The notes: a model not told the origin generated them from the sequence alone. Numbered from the stretch's first letter, positions 32,264 to 41,098 are shown. The stretch is DNA of 64,000 bases from Nostoc sp. 'Lobaria pulmonaria (5183) cyanobiont' (GCF_002949795.1 NZ_CP026692.1:2663501-2727500); one strand, 5' to 3'. Translations and numbers: made by a program.

Positions 32264-32292
32264 TTTCATTAATTCGCTACGAATTAATGAAA
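32264..32292. repeat. Perfect 13-bp palindrome at the end of the array
   Basis: TTTCATTAATTCG (32264-32276) and CGAATTAATGAAA (32280-32292) are separated by CTA. It marks the right boundary of the inserted array. Confidence 0.85.
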
Positions 32293-32452
32293 TGCTGTAT
32301 TAAGAACAAATCCAAAATCTCTGTTTCGAGTTGAAAGTTAGGGATATTACGACTCGTGAAGATTGGTTGAGTGTGTATGAGTATGAGGTGCCAGTAATTT
32401 ATTTATCTAACCACAGAGGCGCAAAGGATGCAAAGGGGAGTGAGAAATTATA

Positions 32453-34582
32453 TTAATGTGGTTTTCCATAGTAGATTCCTTTGCCGTCGGTGCCAATGAA
32501 GACTAGCCCGAATTGCTGTCTGCTAGCTTCCATCACGTTCGGGACATTGCCGATGGGATTTTGAGGATTAGAGATGTTTGTCCATGTTTGCCCTCTATCC
32601 AAAGAACGGAAAATTCCTCCTCCCATACCAATAATTTTGCCATATAAATATAGTGCTGGAATTGTACTTCCTGTTTGTGGCTTGCCAAAGGCAAATAAAT
32701 AAGCTTTCTCCACACCAGCTATTTTGGCAAACTTCGCACCACCGTTTGTTGAACGATAAAGCCCATTCGAATTGAGACTTATCCAAACTTCGTTACTCAC
32801 CCCCGGAACTGTTTTGAGTATAGACGAATCTTCGCTAGGAAGTGATGAGTTGACAACACTAAAGTATGCAGCTCCATCCTGACTGCGATAGACTTTGCCA
32901 CCGCTATAGTAGTAAAAAATATTGCCATCTACTTTGTCTGATGCCAATGGTTGACCCCAGTACCACGGCCCCTTAGAACCGTTGGGTAAACCTAATACTC
33001 CACTCCAAGTAGCTCCACCGTTAGTTGTACGTATAGGTTGTTTCTCGCTGGCGATCGCTACAAATAAATTTGGATTAGTTGCAGACATAGCTACCCGTAG
33101 TGGCATAATATTCTGCGGAAAGGAGGAAAAGTTTTTCCAGGTATGTCCGCCATCTGTGGAAGTTGCTCCTGTAAAGGTATTGAACCCTCGATGTCCGCCA
33201 ACACGTACCATGCGTAAAGGATCTTTTTCACTGTAAGCAATGCTGTATGTTTCTTGAAACCAAGGGCCGTTAATACCACCCAATTGAGTAGATGGGTAAG
33301 TATCTAATTTCTGACCATGGTTAAAGCCTTCTACATCAGCCACACCGCTTAACAATAGTGAGCCTTTTGGAGGTGAGACGAGGTCAAAAGTAACTGTTTG
33401 CTCATGTCCTTTTTCATAGTTAGACCAGATAGGCTTGTTAGCATTGATATTGTCTGTCTGCCAAGTTCCAAACCAGTCTGTTAACCAAACTTTGCCAGCA
33501 ATATTTGGGTCAAATTCAATCGCTGAGGCCGCAGAAGCAAAATACCAGTTTGACCACCAAGGGACTTGAGGATTCAATGAATGGCTTTTCTGTTGCCATG
33601 TAGTTCCACCATCGGTAGATTGAAAGACTCTAGAGTAATTAGTACTTTCATGGTATTGGTCATAAGTAACTAAAACGTGATTAGAGTTTTTGGGATCTAT
33701 AGAAACCCCATTAAATGAAATAGTTTTGATATTAGTTGGCGTAATATTGCTCCAAGCCCCATTTGCATATTTGCTAACTCCTGAAGTGTGCGTTACATAC
33801 AGTACTCCATTGCTAGTAAGCGCCATTCGATTTACTTTTGATGGGCTTCCGGTTATTCTGCTCCAGGTAACACCTGTATCGGTAGACTTATATATCCCGT
33901 CTCCATAGGCATTTGCATAAACCAAGCCAGCATTCTTTTTGCTAAACAAAATTCCTGTAATACCAATGTATGCATTGGGTTTTCCAGAGAAAGAGCTTAC
34001 TTTCTTCCATGTTTGACCAGCATTCACCGACTTCCATAGTCCATCCAAACGTGAACCAAAGAAGATGATATTAGAATTAAATGGATTAACTCCCAGCCTT
34101 TCCCCCGTCCATCGCTTAGTTTCGTTGCCACCCATTGGCAAATCTATGTTCAGTTTGCTCCAGGTTTGACCTTTATTGGTCGATTTGAAGATTGTTCCTA
34201 AGCTAGCCTTAGTATATTTGCCTGTTGCGATATAGATAACATTTGGATTGTTAGGGTCAAGTGCTAATCCTTCTCCGCCGTAGTAGTTACTTTTATCAGG
34301 CCCAAACTGATCTGTTAATGGAATCCATCTCTTCTCTAGCGAATTCCAACGATAGAAGCCACCTATATCGGTTTTAATGTAGGCTAAATTCCGCTCTAGA
34401 GGATGCAGATAAATATTGGTAACATAGCCTCCTCCCCCTATAGAGACTTGATTCCATTGATACTCAGATGTTGTTGCGCTGCGACTAGGTTCAACGGTTG
34501 TAAGTGCTACGGTCGTAGCTAGAGTGAGTATAGAAAAGCGGATTATTTTCCTTAAAGGAATATGGAACAAGCGAATGCTCAT
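32453..34582 (-). CDS. GH74-like secreted glycosidase (xyloglucanase type)
   Basis: A 709-residue exported protein. A signal peptide precedes a double beta-propeller built of Asp-box (S-x-D-x-G-x-T-W) repeats such as STNKGQTWS, STDTGVTWS, STDGGTTWQ. The N-terminus GGGGYVTNIYLHP and YIKTDIGGFYRWN match the GH74 block with the first catalytic Asp. A second block, LSGVADVEGFNH, matches the GDVGGF region that holds the second catalytic Asp; here it reads ADVEGF. GH74 enzymes cleave xyloglucan. Cyanobacterial use of this plant polymer would be unusual, so action on another polysaccharide is also possible. It is flanked by non-coding regions and no sugar-use genes are nearby. Confidence 0.8.
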   Translation of the reverse strand: MSIRLFHIPLRKIIRFSILTLATTVALTTVEPSRSATTSEYQWNQVSIGGGGYVTNIYLHPLERNLAYIKTDIGGFYRWNSLEKRWIPLTDQFGPDKSNYYGGEGLALDPNNPNVIYIATGKYTKASLGTIFKSTNKGQTWSKLNIDLPMGGNETKRWTGERLGVNPFNSNIIFFGSRLDGLWKSVNAGQTWKKVSSFSGKPNAYIGITGILFSKKNAGLVYANAYGDGIYKSTDTGVTWSRITGSPSKVNRMALTSNGVLYVTHTSGVSKYANGAWSNITPTNIKTISFNGVSIDPKNSNHVLVTYDQYHESTNYSRVFQSTDGGTTWQQKSHSLNPQVPWWSNWYFASAASAIEFDPNIAGKVWLTDWFGTWQTDNINANKPIWSNYEKGHEQTVTFDLVSPPKGSLLLSGVADVEGFNHGQKLDTYPSTQLGGINGPWFQETYSIAYSEKDPLRMVRVGGHRGFNTFTGATSTDGGHTWKNFSSFPQNIMPLRVAMSATNPNLFVAIASEKQPIRTTNGGATWSGVLGLPNGSKGPWYWGQPLASDKVDGNIFYYYSGGKVYRSQDGAAYFSVVNSSLPSEDSSILKTVPGVSNEVWISLNSNGLYRSTNGGAKFAKIAGVEKAYLFAFGKPQTGSTIPALYLYGKIIGMGGGIFRSLDRGQTWTNISNPQNPIGNVPNVMEASRQQFGLVFIGTDGKGIYYGKPH

Positions 34583-35445
34583 ATAGTCTCATTGGTAAAG
34601 GAATGAAGACAGAGATAATACTTAGTAAATAAAACTAGATAGTATAAATTAAGTGGAAATGCGTATGCATTCTTCCTTGAGTTAGAAGATGAGGTAATGC
34701 TTGTCAATAGGTAATAGTTGATATAAATGTTTTGGCAAAATAAAAATATTTTGTCAAGATTTTTACTAAATTTATGTATAGTTTGTTATAACTATTTATT
34801 TTTTGTATGAACTAATATAAGTATTTATTGGGTTACTTTGACTAAAAAATATTACCACAAACTCTAATTTATTTACTGAAATTTTCAGAATAAGTTTCCT
34901 TGCTTGTTGCAGCACCGAAATTGACTTGGGATGACAATGAAGCTAGACAACTTGCATATATACTTTGGCGCGATCTCTAATTCTTTGCATTATCCTACGG
35001 AAACGCCTAACGGCAAACTGCATCTCTGCGTGAGGACAAAAATCATCTCACTTACTGCGCAAAATCAACCACGCCCATCAGTGTTTTACAGCTATTTTCA
35101 GGTAAATAGACCACGCGGTAGGGGCGCTCCTACGATAGGTGTAGTTCAAATATATGAAAACTGCTGTAATTAAATATTTTTTGAAAGATAAAATATCTCT
35201 CTAAAGTCATAGATATATTCTGTGCTGAGGTAGAGGATTTTTTTATTCTATTTCAGTAAAGTATATAAGATTAAATAAACCAATTTTGCTGCTATTTTCC
35301 TAAAGTTAATCGCTTTAGCTGAAAAAAAATAATTCTTCAAATGATATTACTTGCAGTAGAGAAAACGTCTATAAAAGTAAGAAGAAATCTGGACAGTAAA
35401 AACAAAGTTTATAGTACTAAAAACAATTTAAATCGAGAGGTAAAA
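34583..35445. other. Long intergenic region with one MITE copy
   Basis: About 860 bp between divergent genes, very AT-rich. It holds the MITE at 35084-35169. An 80-residue frame at 34931-35173 overlaps the MITE and is not credible. It also holds the promoter of the repetitive-peptide gene. Confidence 0.5.
35084..35169 (-). mobile_element. MITE copy with TTACAGC ends, reverse orientation
   Basis: TTTTACAGCTATTTTCA at one end and TGAAAACTGCTGTAA at the other make imperfect inverted repeats. The interior contains CCACGCGGTAGGGGCGC. A longer copy lies in the opposite orientation at 48655-48750, with the same ends and middle. Confidence 0.8.
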
Positions 35446-35820
35446 ATGGCTGAAACTAACGAGAATTCATTATCTAACGAACCCAAACAGTCAAATAAAA
35501 CAATTAATATAGATGGTCAGCGTCCAGTCGATCCAAGTAGCTTTGAGATTAAGGAAACAATTAATATAGATGGTGAGCGACCAATTGCAAAAAATGAAAA
35601 TTATAGCGATAAAACAATTGATATAGATGGTCAACGCCCAATCGGCAAGAGTAATTTTCAAGAACAAGAGATGCTAGCTGTAGACGGCGAGCGTCCAATT
35701 GACCCTAGTGATTTAGAGGTTGAGAAAATTCTTGATATAGATGGTCAACGTCCGATCGCCAAGAGTAAACTCAAAATTAAAGATACTCTAGAGATAGATG
35801 GTAGCCGCCCAATAGCTTAA
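35446..35820 (+). CDS. Repetitive small protein with six IDGxRPI motifs
   Basis: A 124-residue protein of unknown function. After a polar N-terminus (MAETNENSLSNEPKQ), six units of about 17-19 residues follow, each centred on [IV]-D-G-x-R-P-[IV]: NIDGQRPV, NIDGERPI, DIDGQRPI, AVDGERPI, DIDGQRPI and EIDGSRPI. The linkers are charged (DPSSFEIKET, AKNENYSD and so on). The start at 35446 is preferred to 35341 because a GAGAGG sits 5 nt upstream and the added 35 residues look like non-coding DNA. The spacing of identical short cores with variable linkers is like a multi-core peptide precursor, but no processing enzyme is seen nearby; an MFS and a MATE exporter follow on the other strand. Confidence 0.7.
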   Translation: MAETNENSLSNEPKQSNKTINIDGQRPVDPSSFEIKETINIDGERPIAKNENYSDKTIDIDGQRPIGKSNFQEQEMLAVDGERPIDPSDLEVEKILDIDGQRPIAKSKLKIKDTLEIDGSRPIA

Positions 35821-35855
35821 AATAACACTGTTGATTTGCAAATATCAACAGATTA

Positions 35856-36024
35856 GACCTCTTGCATAAGTTGAATAGACCCCCCTTAATCCTCCCAATA
35901 TATTGGGGGGATTAAGGGGGGTAATTTGACTTGTGTGTACACCGTAGCCCCTTACCAAGGGGAGAGGAGCGTTTGCTTTACTCAAATGCGGGGTAGGGTT
36001 CTTTATTTTTGAATGCAAGAGGTC
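35856..36024. mobile_element. MITE with GACCTCTTGCAT ends and TA target duplication
   Basis: GACCTCTTGCAT at the left and ATGCAAGAGGTC at the right are perfect 12-bp inverted repeats, with TA on both sides (35854-35855 and 36025-36026). The inside has a CCCCCCTTAAT/ATTAAGGGGGG hairpin and a GACTTGTGTGTACAC segment also found near 44043. The right TA plus the terminal G makes the TAG stop of the MFS gene. Confidence 0.88.
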
Positions 36025-37214
36025 TATTTATTTATGCTCGCTGTAGTGATTTTGGGTCTGACTATAACAATAAATGCAAGCAAAGTAAAAACTAACATTT
36101 GCCAAGTCACCAAATTCCAGCCACCAAAATGCCAGCATAATAGACCAATACTAGTACCTACAGCACCACCAATAAAATAGGTAGTCATGTAAACGGTGTT
36201 GATGCGACTATTTGATTGAGCATCAAGAGTGTATATTCTAGCAACATTGGTGACTTGAATTGCTTGTACACCTACATCTAGTAACAATACAGCAACAGCG
36301 ATCGCCAGCGCTGAACTAGAAGCAATTTTAGCAATTAATAAACTTGCAATCACGAGGCATACAGAAATAGTTAAGGAACGTTGGGAATTACCTTTATCAG
36401 CTAATTTACCAAATATTGGTGCCATCAATGCACCTGCGATCGCCACAAAGCCATACATCCCAATTGTGTCAGATTGAAAGTTAAAAGGTGCTCCGCTTAA
36501 ATGGAAAGTCAACGTTGTCCAAAATGAGCAAAAGACACCAAACATTAATCCCCCAATTAAAGATGCTTCTCTCAATAAGGAAAAACGTTTTAATTGTTGA
36601 ATTGTTGATTTTAATAAATCAAAATAATTACCACTATATTCATTATTTACATTAGGCAAGTAAATCTTGAGCAAAACAGTAACAATTAAAATCATTACTG
36701 CTGAAAATCCATATACATAACGCCAACTCAAGTATTCAGCAATATATCCACTAAAAACCCTTGCTCCTAAAACTCCAATCAATATACCAGTAAAAATATT
36801 GCCTACAGTTTGACCTGTAGTTACTCTATCTATACTTGCTGCTAAGGGAAGAATAATCTGAGCAGAGACTGTTGTAATTCCAATTGCTACGCTCAATATC
36901 CAAACCTGGACGATATTTTGTGAAACCGTCATGAATATCAACAAACAGAACAAACATATAAGTAAAGAAAGAATTAATGTTTTTTTGTTGATTTTATCGC
37001 CCAAGGGGATTAAAAAGAAAAGCCCAAAACCGTAACCAACTTGCGAAAGCACAGATATGCTACCTGCTTCACCTTCACTAACTTGAAAAGAAGATGCAAT
37101 ATCTTTGAGAATTGGCTGATTATAATAAACGTTAGCAACACACACACCAGATGCGATCGCCATAATCAGTACCTGAACCTTAGTTAATCCGTTACTTGAG
37201 ATTTGTTTTTTCAT
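36024..37214 (-). CDS. MFS transporter
   Basis: A 396-residue protein with about 12 hydrophobic helices, the normal size for the major facilitator superfamily drug-proton antiporter group. The early segment ANVYYNQPILKDIASSF and the loop IPLGDKINKKTLI (the motif A region between helices 2 and 3) are typical. It is a small-molecule exporter by family; the substrate is not known. Its stop codon TAG is formed by the TA duplication and first base of the MITE at 35856-36024, so the MITE may have trimmed the C-terminus of an older, longer frame. A MATE gene lies upstream (gap of about 60 bp), possibly in the same transcript. Confidence 0.88.
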   Translation of the reverse strand: MKKQISSNGLTKVQVLIMAIASGVCVANVYYNQPILKDIASSFQVSEGEAGSISVLSQVGYGFGLFFLIPLGDKINKKTLILSLLICLFCLLIFMTVSQNIVQVWILSVAIGITTVSAQIILPLAASIDRVTTGQTVGNIFTGILIGVLGARVFSGYIAEYLSWRYVYGFSAVMILIVTVLLKIYLPNVNNEYSGNYFDLLKSTIQQLKRFSLLREASLIGGLMFGVFCSFWTTLTFHLSGAPFNFQSDTIGMYGFVAIAGALMAPIFGKLADKGNSQRSLTISVCLVIASLLIAKIASSSALAIAVAVLLLDVGVQAIQVTNVARIYTLDAQSNSRINTVYMTTYFIGGAVGTSIGLLCWHFGGWNLVTWQMLVFTLLAFIVIVRPKITTASINK

Positions 37215-37277
37215 TCAACCTAAGTCACTATAATTTAGTTGTTTAAGGACTTTTCCCTTGAGCTTCATCTGTGTTTA

Positions 37278-38627
37278 TCAGTTATTAGTTTTTCTGGTGC
37301 TAAACCGCCAAGTTAGGATTATTGCAGCGATCGCTAAACCAATAGCCAATCCCCACCAAAAACCAATAGCTCCAAACCCCAACGAGATCCCAAAAATATA
37401 ACCACTGAATAAACCAACACACCAATAAGCAAAAATTCCAATCAACATCGGGATTTGAGTATCTTTTAGTCCGCGTAATGCTCCTGCGGCAGTAACTTGC
37501 ACACCATCAACTATTTGAAAAATTGCCGCGACTGCTAGCAATTTCACCGCGAGGGCAACCACATCTGCATTGTTCTGATTGTTGATGTCAATATAAAGAC
37601 AAATAATCGACTTTGGTACTAGCCAAAATGCAAGGCTTACTATACCCATAGATAAAGCTGCAATGGCAAGGCCTACATATCCAGCTAGACGAGTGCCAAC
37701 TAGGTCATTCTGTCCAGCTAACTGTCCAACACGAACTGTTGTCGCTAAAGAAATACCTAGTGCCATCTGGAATGAGATCGAAATTGTTTGTAAAGCAATT
37801 TGATGAGCAGCGAGGGCATTTGTTCCCAATTGTCCGATCGAGAAAGTGACAACAGTGAACAGTCCGCCTTCGACCGCAATCAGACCCCCAATGGGCAATC
37901 CAACCTGAAAAATCTCACCAACGATCCGGCGATGTTCTAGAGGAAAAGCTTCATGAGACGAAGGTCGAAAAATACCGTAAACTGCAAAGCGAGGCTGATT
38001 ACATATATAAACTGTCAAAGCAACAAACATACTCCAAAGTGAAAGCGTGCTTGCCCAACCGATACCAGCTAAACCCAGCGCCGGGAATCCCAGTTTGCCA
38101 AACATCAGCACATAGTTAGCTGTGATGTTGAACAGAGTACCTAAAACCACAGTCACGATCACTAATTGCGGTTGCAATAGAGCAGAAAGAAAGCTTTTAA
38201 GTACTCCAAAGCCTAAAGCAGGAATAAAACCCAGTGCGATCGCCCTTAAATAAATCTCTGCTAGTGCTACTGTGTTAGCATTCTGTCCTAGTAAAAGTAG
38301 TAAAGCACCTCCATTGTAGAGCAGCAATGTAATTGGTATTCCTAGCACCAGAGATATCCTTAGTCCAAGCCGGACAATTGTGCCAACTTTTTCTCTATTT
38401 CCAGCTCCGTATGCTTCGGCAGCTAACGGACTGACAGCAGAAACGATACCAGTAATAATCAACAGACAAAAACTAAAGATAACAGCTCCCAAACCTCCAG
38501 ATGCAATGGTTTGACTTCCCAACCAGCCCATCATTACTGTATCCACAAAACCAGTTGCAGATTGAGCCAGTTGTGCCGCTGCCAAAGGTACGGCTAACAT
38601 GAGACATTTTTTAACTTCAGAAAACAT
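37278..38627 (-). CDS. MATE-family efflux transporter (NorM-like)
   Basis: About 449 residues with twelve hydrophobic helices in two symmetrical halves. The family hallmarks are present: LAQSATGFVDTVMMGWLG in helix 1 (with the conserved Asp) and the corresponding VEGGLFTVVTFSIGQLG and ALAAHQIALQ of the second half. NorM-type proteins export cationic drugs or metabolites using Na+ or H+. I prefer the ATG at 38627 over a TTG at 38657; it begins MFSEVKKCLMLA. The MFS gene follows 64 bp later on the same strand, so a small export unit is likely. Confidence 0.9.
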   Translation of the reverse strand: MFSEVKKCLMLAVPLAAAQLAQSATGFVDTVMMGWLGSQTIASGGLGAVIFSFCLLIITGIVSAVSPLAAEAYGAGNREKVGTIVRLGLRISLVLGIPITLLLYNGGALLLLLGQNANTVALAEIYLRAIALGFIPALGFGVLKSFLSALLQPQLVIVTVVLGTLFNITANYVLMFGKLGFPALGLAGIGWASTLSLWSMFVALTVYICNQPRFAVYGIFRPSSHEAFPLEHRRIVGEIFQVGLPIGGLIAVEGGLFTVVTFSIGQLGTNALAAHQIALQTISISFQMALGISLATTVRVGQLAGQNDLVGTRLAGYVGLAIAALSMGIVSLAFWLVPKSIICLYIDINNQNNADVVALAVKLLAVAAIFQIVDGVQVTAAGALRGLKDTQIPMLIGIFAYWCVGLFSGYIFGISLGFGAIGFWWGLAIGLAIAAIILTWRFSTRKTNN

Positions 38628-38657
38628 ATACAGCTGATAACCCGATGTAAAGAACAA

Positions 38658-39048
38658 AGGGTTTTTCCAAAATCTAAACCCATGTTCAGGAGATATTGCT
38701 CCTGAGAACTTGAATCTATCTTAATGGAGCAAGAGGACTACTGTCACAGTGGTTAGCAGAGCGTTTTGCAGGAAAGATTTAACAGCAGATGAGTTGCAAC
38801 CAGGTAACGACTAACACGACACCTATCAAATGTTTGGTTGATTGTTCTTGTGGAATAAAGTTTTAGAATGTTCGCTGTGGGCGATGGTTTATCCCCCGAA
38901 GCAGACCTGAAGCAGATTATCCACATCGCGATCGCCTATGAAGCTGAAAATCCCATACCAGCTTTGAGTGTCACAAATGATTTCAATCTTTTGGCAATCA
39001 TCTTGAAGCTACGTTAAAGTGAGCAGTTGGAGTTAAGAATGGATTTGT
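38658..39048. other. Intergenic region with a short open frame of uncertain meaning
   Basis: About 390 bp. A 49-residue frame (38868-39017) reads MFAVGDGLSPEADLKQIIHI and on to LAIILKLR. It has HIP1 sites and coding-like composition, so it may be the remnant of a lost gene. I do not recognise it. No other feature is seen. Confidence 0.35.
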
Positions 39049-39546
39049 ATGCGCTTACCAATTGCAATTAGTGCTATTTTAGTCGCATCTTTAGGTTTTA
39101 GTGCACCTGTAATATCTCAACCTCCTCCTATACAGGTAGCCAAAACACCCGCGCCTAGTAGTTTAGCCTGGGAACAATTTAAGATTAATTACCGATTATG
39201 GAGACGGCAAAAAATCTCTAACTATCGCTATGAATTCACTAGAAGTTGCAATTGTTTACCGAAAGCCACAGAACCAGTGATTATTAAAGTAAGCAATCGA
39301 GTCACAACTTCTATTACTTATAAAGCAACGAAACAGCCAGCTAATGCAGAATTCTTTCAACAATATAATACAATTCCTAAACTCTTTGATATCATCAGGG
39401 ATGCGCTCATTCGTAAAGCAGCAAACTTGACTGTACAATACGATCCAATACTTGGTTATCCAACTCAAATTAACATTGATTATAATAGCCAGATCGCTGA
39501 TGATGAAATATTTTTTACAATTAGCAATCTGCAAAAAATTAATTAA
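39049..39546 (+). CDS. Secreted DUF6174 protein
   Basis: A 165-residue protein with a signal peptide (MRLPIAISAILVASLGFSAP). The mature part matches the DUF6174 pattern: WRRQKISNYRYEFTRSC, VIIKVSNRVTTSI, the IPKLFDIIRDAL helix, and the DPILGYPTQINIDYN strand with the conserved Y-D-P-x-x-G-Y-P-x-x-I. Family members are small exported or lipid-attached proteins of unknown role. It stands alone, followed by the repeat block at 39673. The two Cys (in SCNC) could form a disulphide. Confidence 0.75.
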   Translation: MRLPIAISAILVASLGFSAPVISQPPPIQVAKTPAPSSLAWEQFKINYRLWRRQKISNYRYEFTRSCNCLPKATEPVIIKVSNRVTTSITYKATKQPANAEFFQQYNTIPKLFDIIRDALIRKAANLTVQYDPILGYPTQINIDYNSQIADDEIFFTISNLQKIN

Positions 39547-39672
39547 CTATGGCTAGCGAGAGCATTATTTGCTACAACAGTGCTTAATTGATTCAGTGTA
39601 TCTTACTTGCTCTAGCGATCGCACAGACATGCAACCAATACTCACAGTGGATTGCATCAAACAACCCACTAA

Positions 39673-39777
39673 TACCGCAAGGCGGAAGTCAAAAGTCAAA
39701 AGTCAAAAGTCAAAAGTCAAAAGTCAAAAGTCAAAAGTCAAAAGTCAAAAGTCAAAAGAATTGTATTTCGGGCTTTT
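39673..39777 (-). mobile_element. Partial AGTAC-type MITE, reversed, with expanded heptamers
   Basis: ACCGCAAGGCGGAAGTC is the reverse complement of the right end of the MITE at 16100. AATTGTATTTCGGGC continues the match. Only the right half remains. It carries ten AGTCAAA heptamers (39687-39756) where the full copies have four and two. Confidence 0.8.
39687..39756. repeat. Ten-copy AGTCAAA heptanucleotide array
   Basis: Ten uninterrupted AGTCAAA units. It is the clearest short tandem repeat in the window and lies inside a MITE fragment. Slippage of the heptamer explains copy-number differences among the three element copies. Confidence 0.95.
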
Positions 39778-39964
39778 ATGACCAGAAAGAAAAAGGTACA
39801 GAGCAAGTAAATTTATTTATGGAAAAAGAAAAAATGTATTTCGAGACGTGCAACGCAAGAAATACGGCGTCCTTGTTACAGAGCAAGTAAATTTATTTAT
39901 GGGATTCTTACTTTTGACTTTTGACTTCCCCGTTCGCGTAGCGTCTCGCAGAGAAGGGGCTGAC
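39778..39964 (+). repeat. Long dispersed repeat, copy 2
   Basis: This 187-bp stretch matches 29965-30168, including both AAATTTATTTATGG blocks and the CGTTCGCGTAGCGTCTCGC end. It directly follows the partial MITE, so two repeat families are joined here. Confidence 0.85.
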
Positions 39965-40018
39965 CTTAGCTTTATTGTAAAGGTTTAGGATGGCGAATGC
40001 ACTGTTGGGCTGAAGCAT

Positions 40019-40474
40019 TTAAAGTCTTTCAATAACACCATCGCCACTCATCATTTTTGCGACTTCATCCATAATTTCTTTACTCCTATAGTCTGGCTTA
40101 GATGGATCTATTGATTTTAACGGACGAAAAATAGCTAGCTGAGATTTTGGAGTCAGCATTTGTTGTAACTCGCTTTCACGTATACCAATTTTTTCTTCAA
40201 ACATCAGTTCAGCACCATGTTCTAATTCATCATGAATCACATTCAGAGACCGTAAGCCTCTATAAGTAAAAGTTACGGTTTGATTTTTGGGATTAAGATA
40301 TGTGTCGTTACTCTCATAACCAAGTTCTTCGGCTTTCTCAAAAGCCTCTTCTGCTGAAGAAGCACGGACAAGAACAATATTTACATGAACAACATTATGT
40401 GGATTTCCCTCAACTTTACACTCGATTACCAATTCAGCAATATACCACTTTGCATTTTTTGGAATGTATGCCAT
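40019..40474 (-). CDS. DUF4288 protein
   Basis: A 151-residue soluble protein. The start AKWYIAELVIECKV, then VHVNIVLVRASSAEEAFEKAEELG and NQTVTFTYRGLRSLNVI match the DUF4288 family, which is of unknown function and has a small alpha-beta fold. The C-terminal 30 residues are outside the family. It has no signal peptide. Both sides are intergenic, so it is probably monocistronic. I see no regulatory features. Confidence 0.75.
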   Translation of the reverse strand: MAYIPKNAKWYIAELVIECKVEGNPHNVVHVNIVLVRASSAEEAFEKAEELGYESNDTYLNPKNQTVTFTYRGLRSLNVIHDELEHGAELMFEEKIGIRESELQQMLTPKSQLAIFRPLKSIDPSKPDYRSKEIMDEVAKMMSGDGVIERL

Positions 40475-40677
40475 TGCTTATAAAACTAAAAATTTTTACT
40501 AATAATGCTCAAGCAACTATACCAAGCGATATGACATTGTACTTCATCTGAATGGGAACTGCTATATGTACTTTTAATGACATTTGCGTTACTCAAATTT
40601 GTGAATTCTGAACTATATAATTGCTCAACTTAAATATTAAATAAAATTATTACCAATAGTTTAGGAAAAGCAAAGAC

Positions 40678-41046
40678 GTGAATCGTTTCAAAAAGCTATC
40701 CTCAATTGTGTTCCTGTTATTAGCCTTCATTTATCCACCTACTTTGGTTGAAGCCAAAGATAATACTCTAAATAACGTTCTCAATGAACAGAGTATTGAC
40801 GTACAGACAAAATTAGTAGGAGAGCGAAGTGAAGAGTTTTTGTTAGCTCACAGACGAACTCGACGACGTTATCATAGACGGCATCGGACTGGAAGATATT
40901 ATTATCAACGCCAGTGGAATCGAGGACATTATTATAGGCGACACTATCGCTCTATACGTTATCACGGACAACGATATCGTCATGGAGAATGGGAACTTGT
41001 GCGCGATCGTCATGGACGATTTATGTATGATTGGCAACGTTACTAG
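40678..41046 (+). CDS. Secreted Arg/Tyr/His-rich protein
   Basis: A 122-residue protein starting with GTG at 40678. The first 27 residues form a signal peptide (LSSIVFLLLAFIYPPTLVEA). Residues 60-122 are dominated by Arg, Tyr and His (RRTRRRYHRRH, GRYYYQRQWNRGHYYRRHYR). The strongly basic, aromatic tail suggests attachment to acidic sugar polymers, cell-surface polysaccharide or nucleic acid, but I know of no characterised family. A GTG start is chosen because it gives a complete signal peptide; the nearest alternative start would cut it. Confidence 0.65.
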   Translation: MNRFKKLSSIVFLLLAFIYPPTLVEAKDNTLNNVLNEQSIDVQTKLVGERSEEFLLAHRRTRRRYHRRHRTGRYYYQRQWNRGHYYRRHYRSIRYHGQRYRHGEWELVRDRHGRFMYDWQRY

Positions 41047-41098
41047 TAAACTTTACACCCAATTTTTCTAGAGAATCTTTATGCGTAAATCCTAATCT

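Larger units (their letters stand above)
31964..32456 (+). pseudogene. Glutaredoxin-like (DUF836) gene broken by a 21-bp repeat array
   Basis: The first 24 codons read MQFILYSKPGCYLCKGLQEKL, the start of a small glutaredoxin-like (DUF836) redox protein with its CxxC. The frame then runs through a repeat array. The remainder of the family, FELKVRDITTREDWLSVYEYEVPVIYLS, is found from 32319 in a shifted frame and ends at 32456. Insertion of about 270 bp, including the array and a 13-bp-arm hairpin at 32264, has therefore split the gene. The last 4 bp overlap the stop of the convergent GH74-like gene. The family call comes from memory of its N- and C-terminal blocks. Confidence 0.85.

Noticed and set aside
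34931..35173. 80-residue frame
   Set aside because: Its second half is a MITE copy and the rest shows no coding pattern.
39569..39890. Two frames with KVKSQKS repeats
   Set aside because: They are read through the AGTCAAA heptamer array and cannot be real genes.
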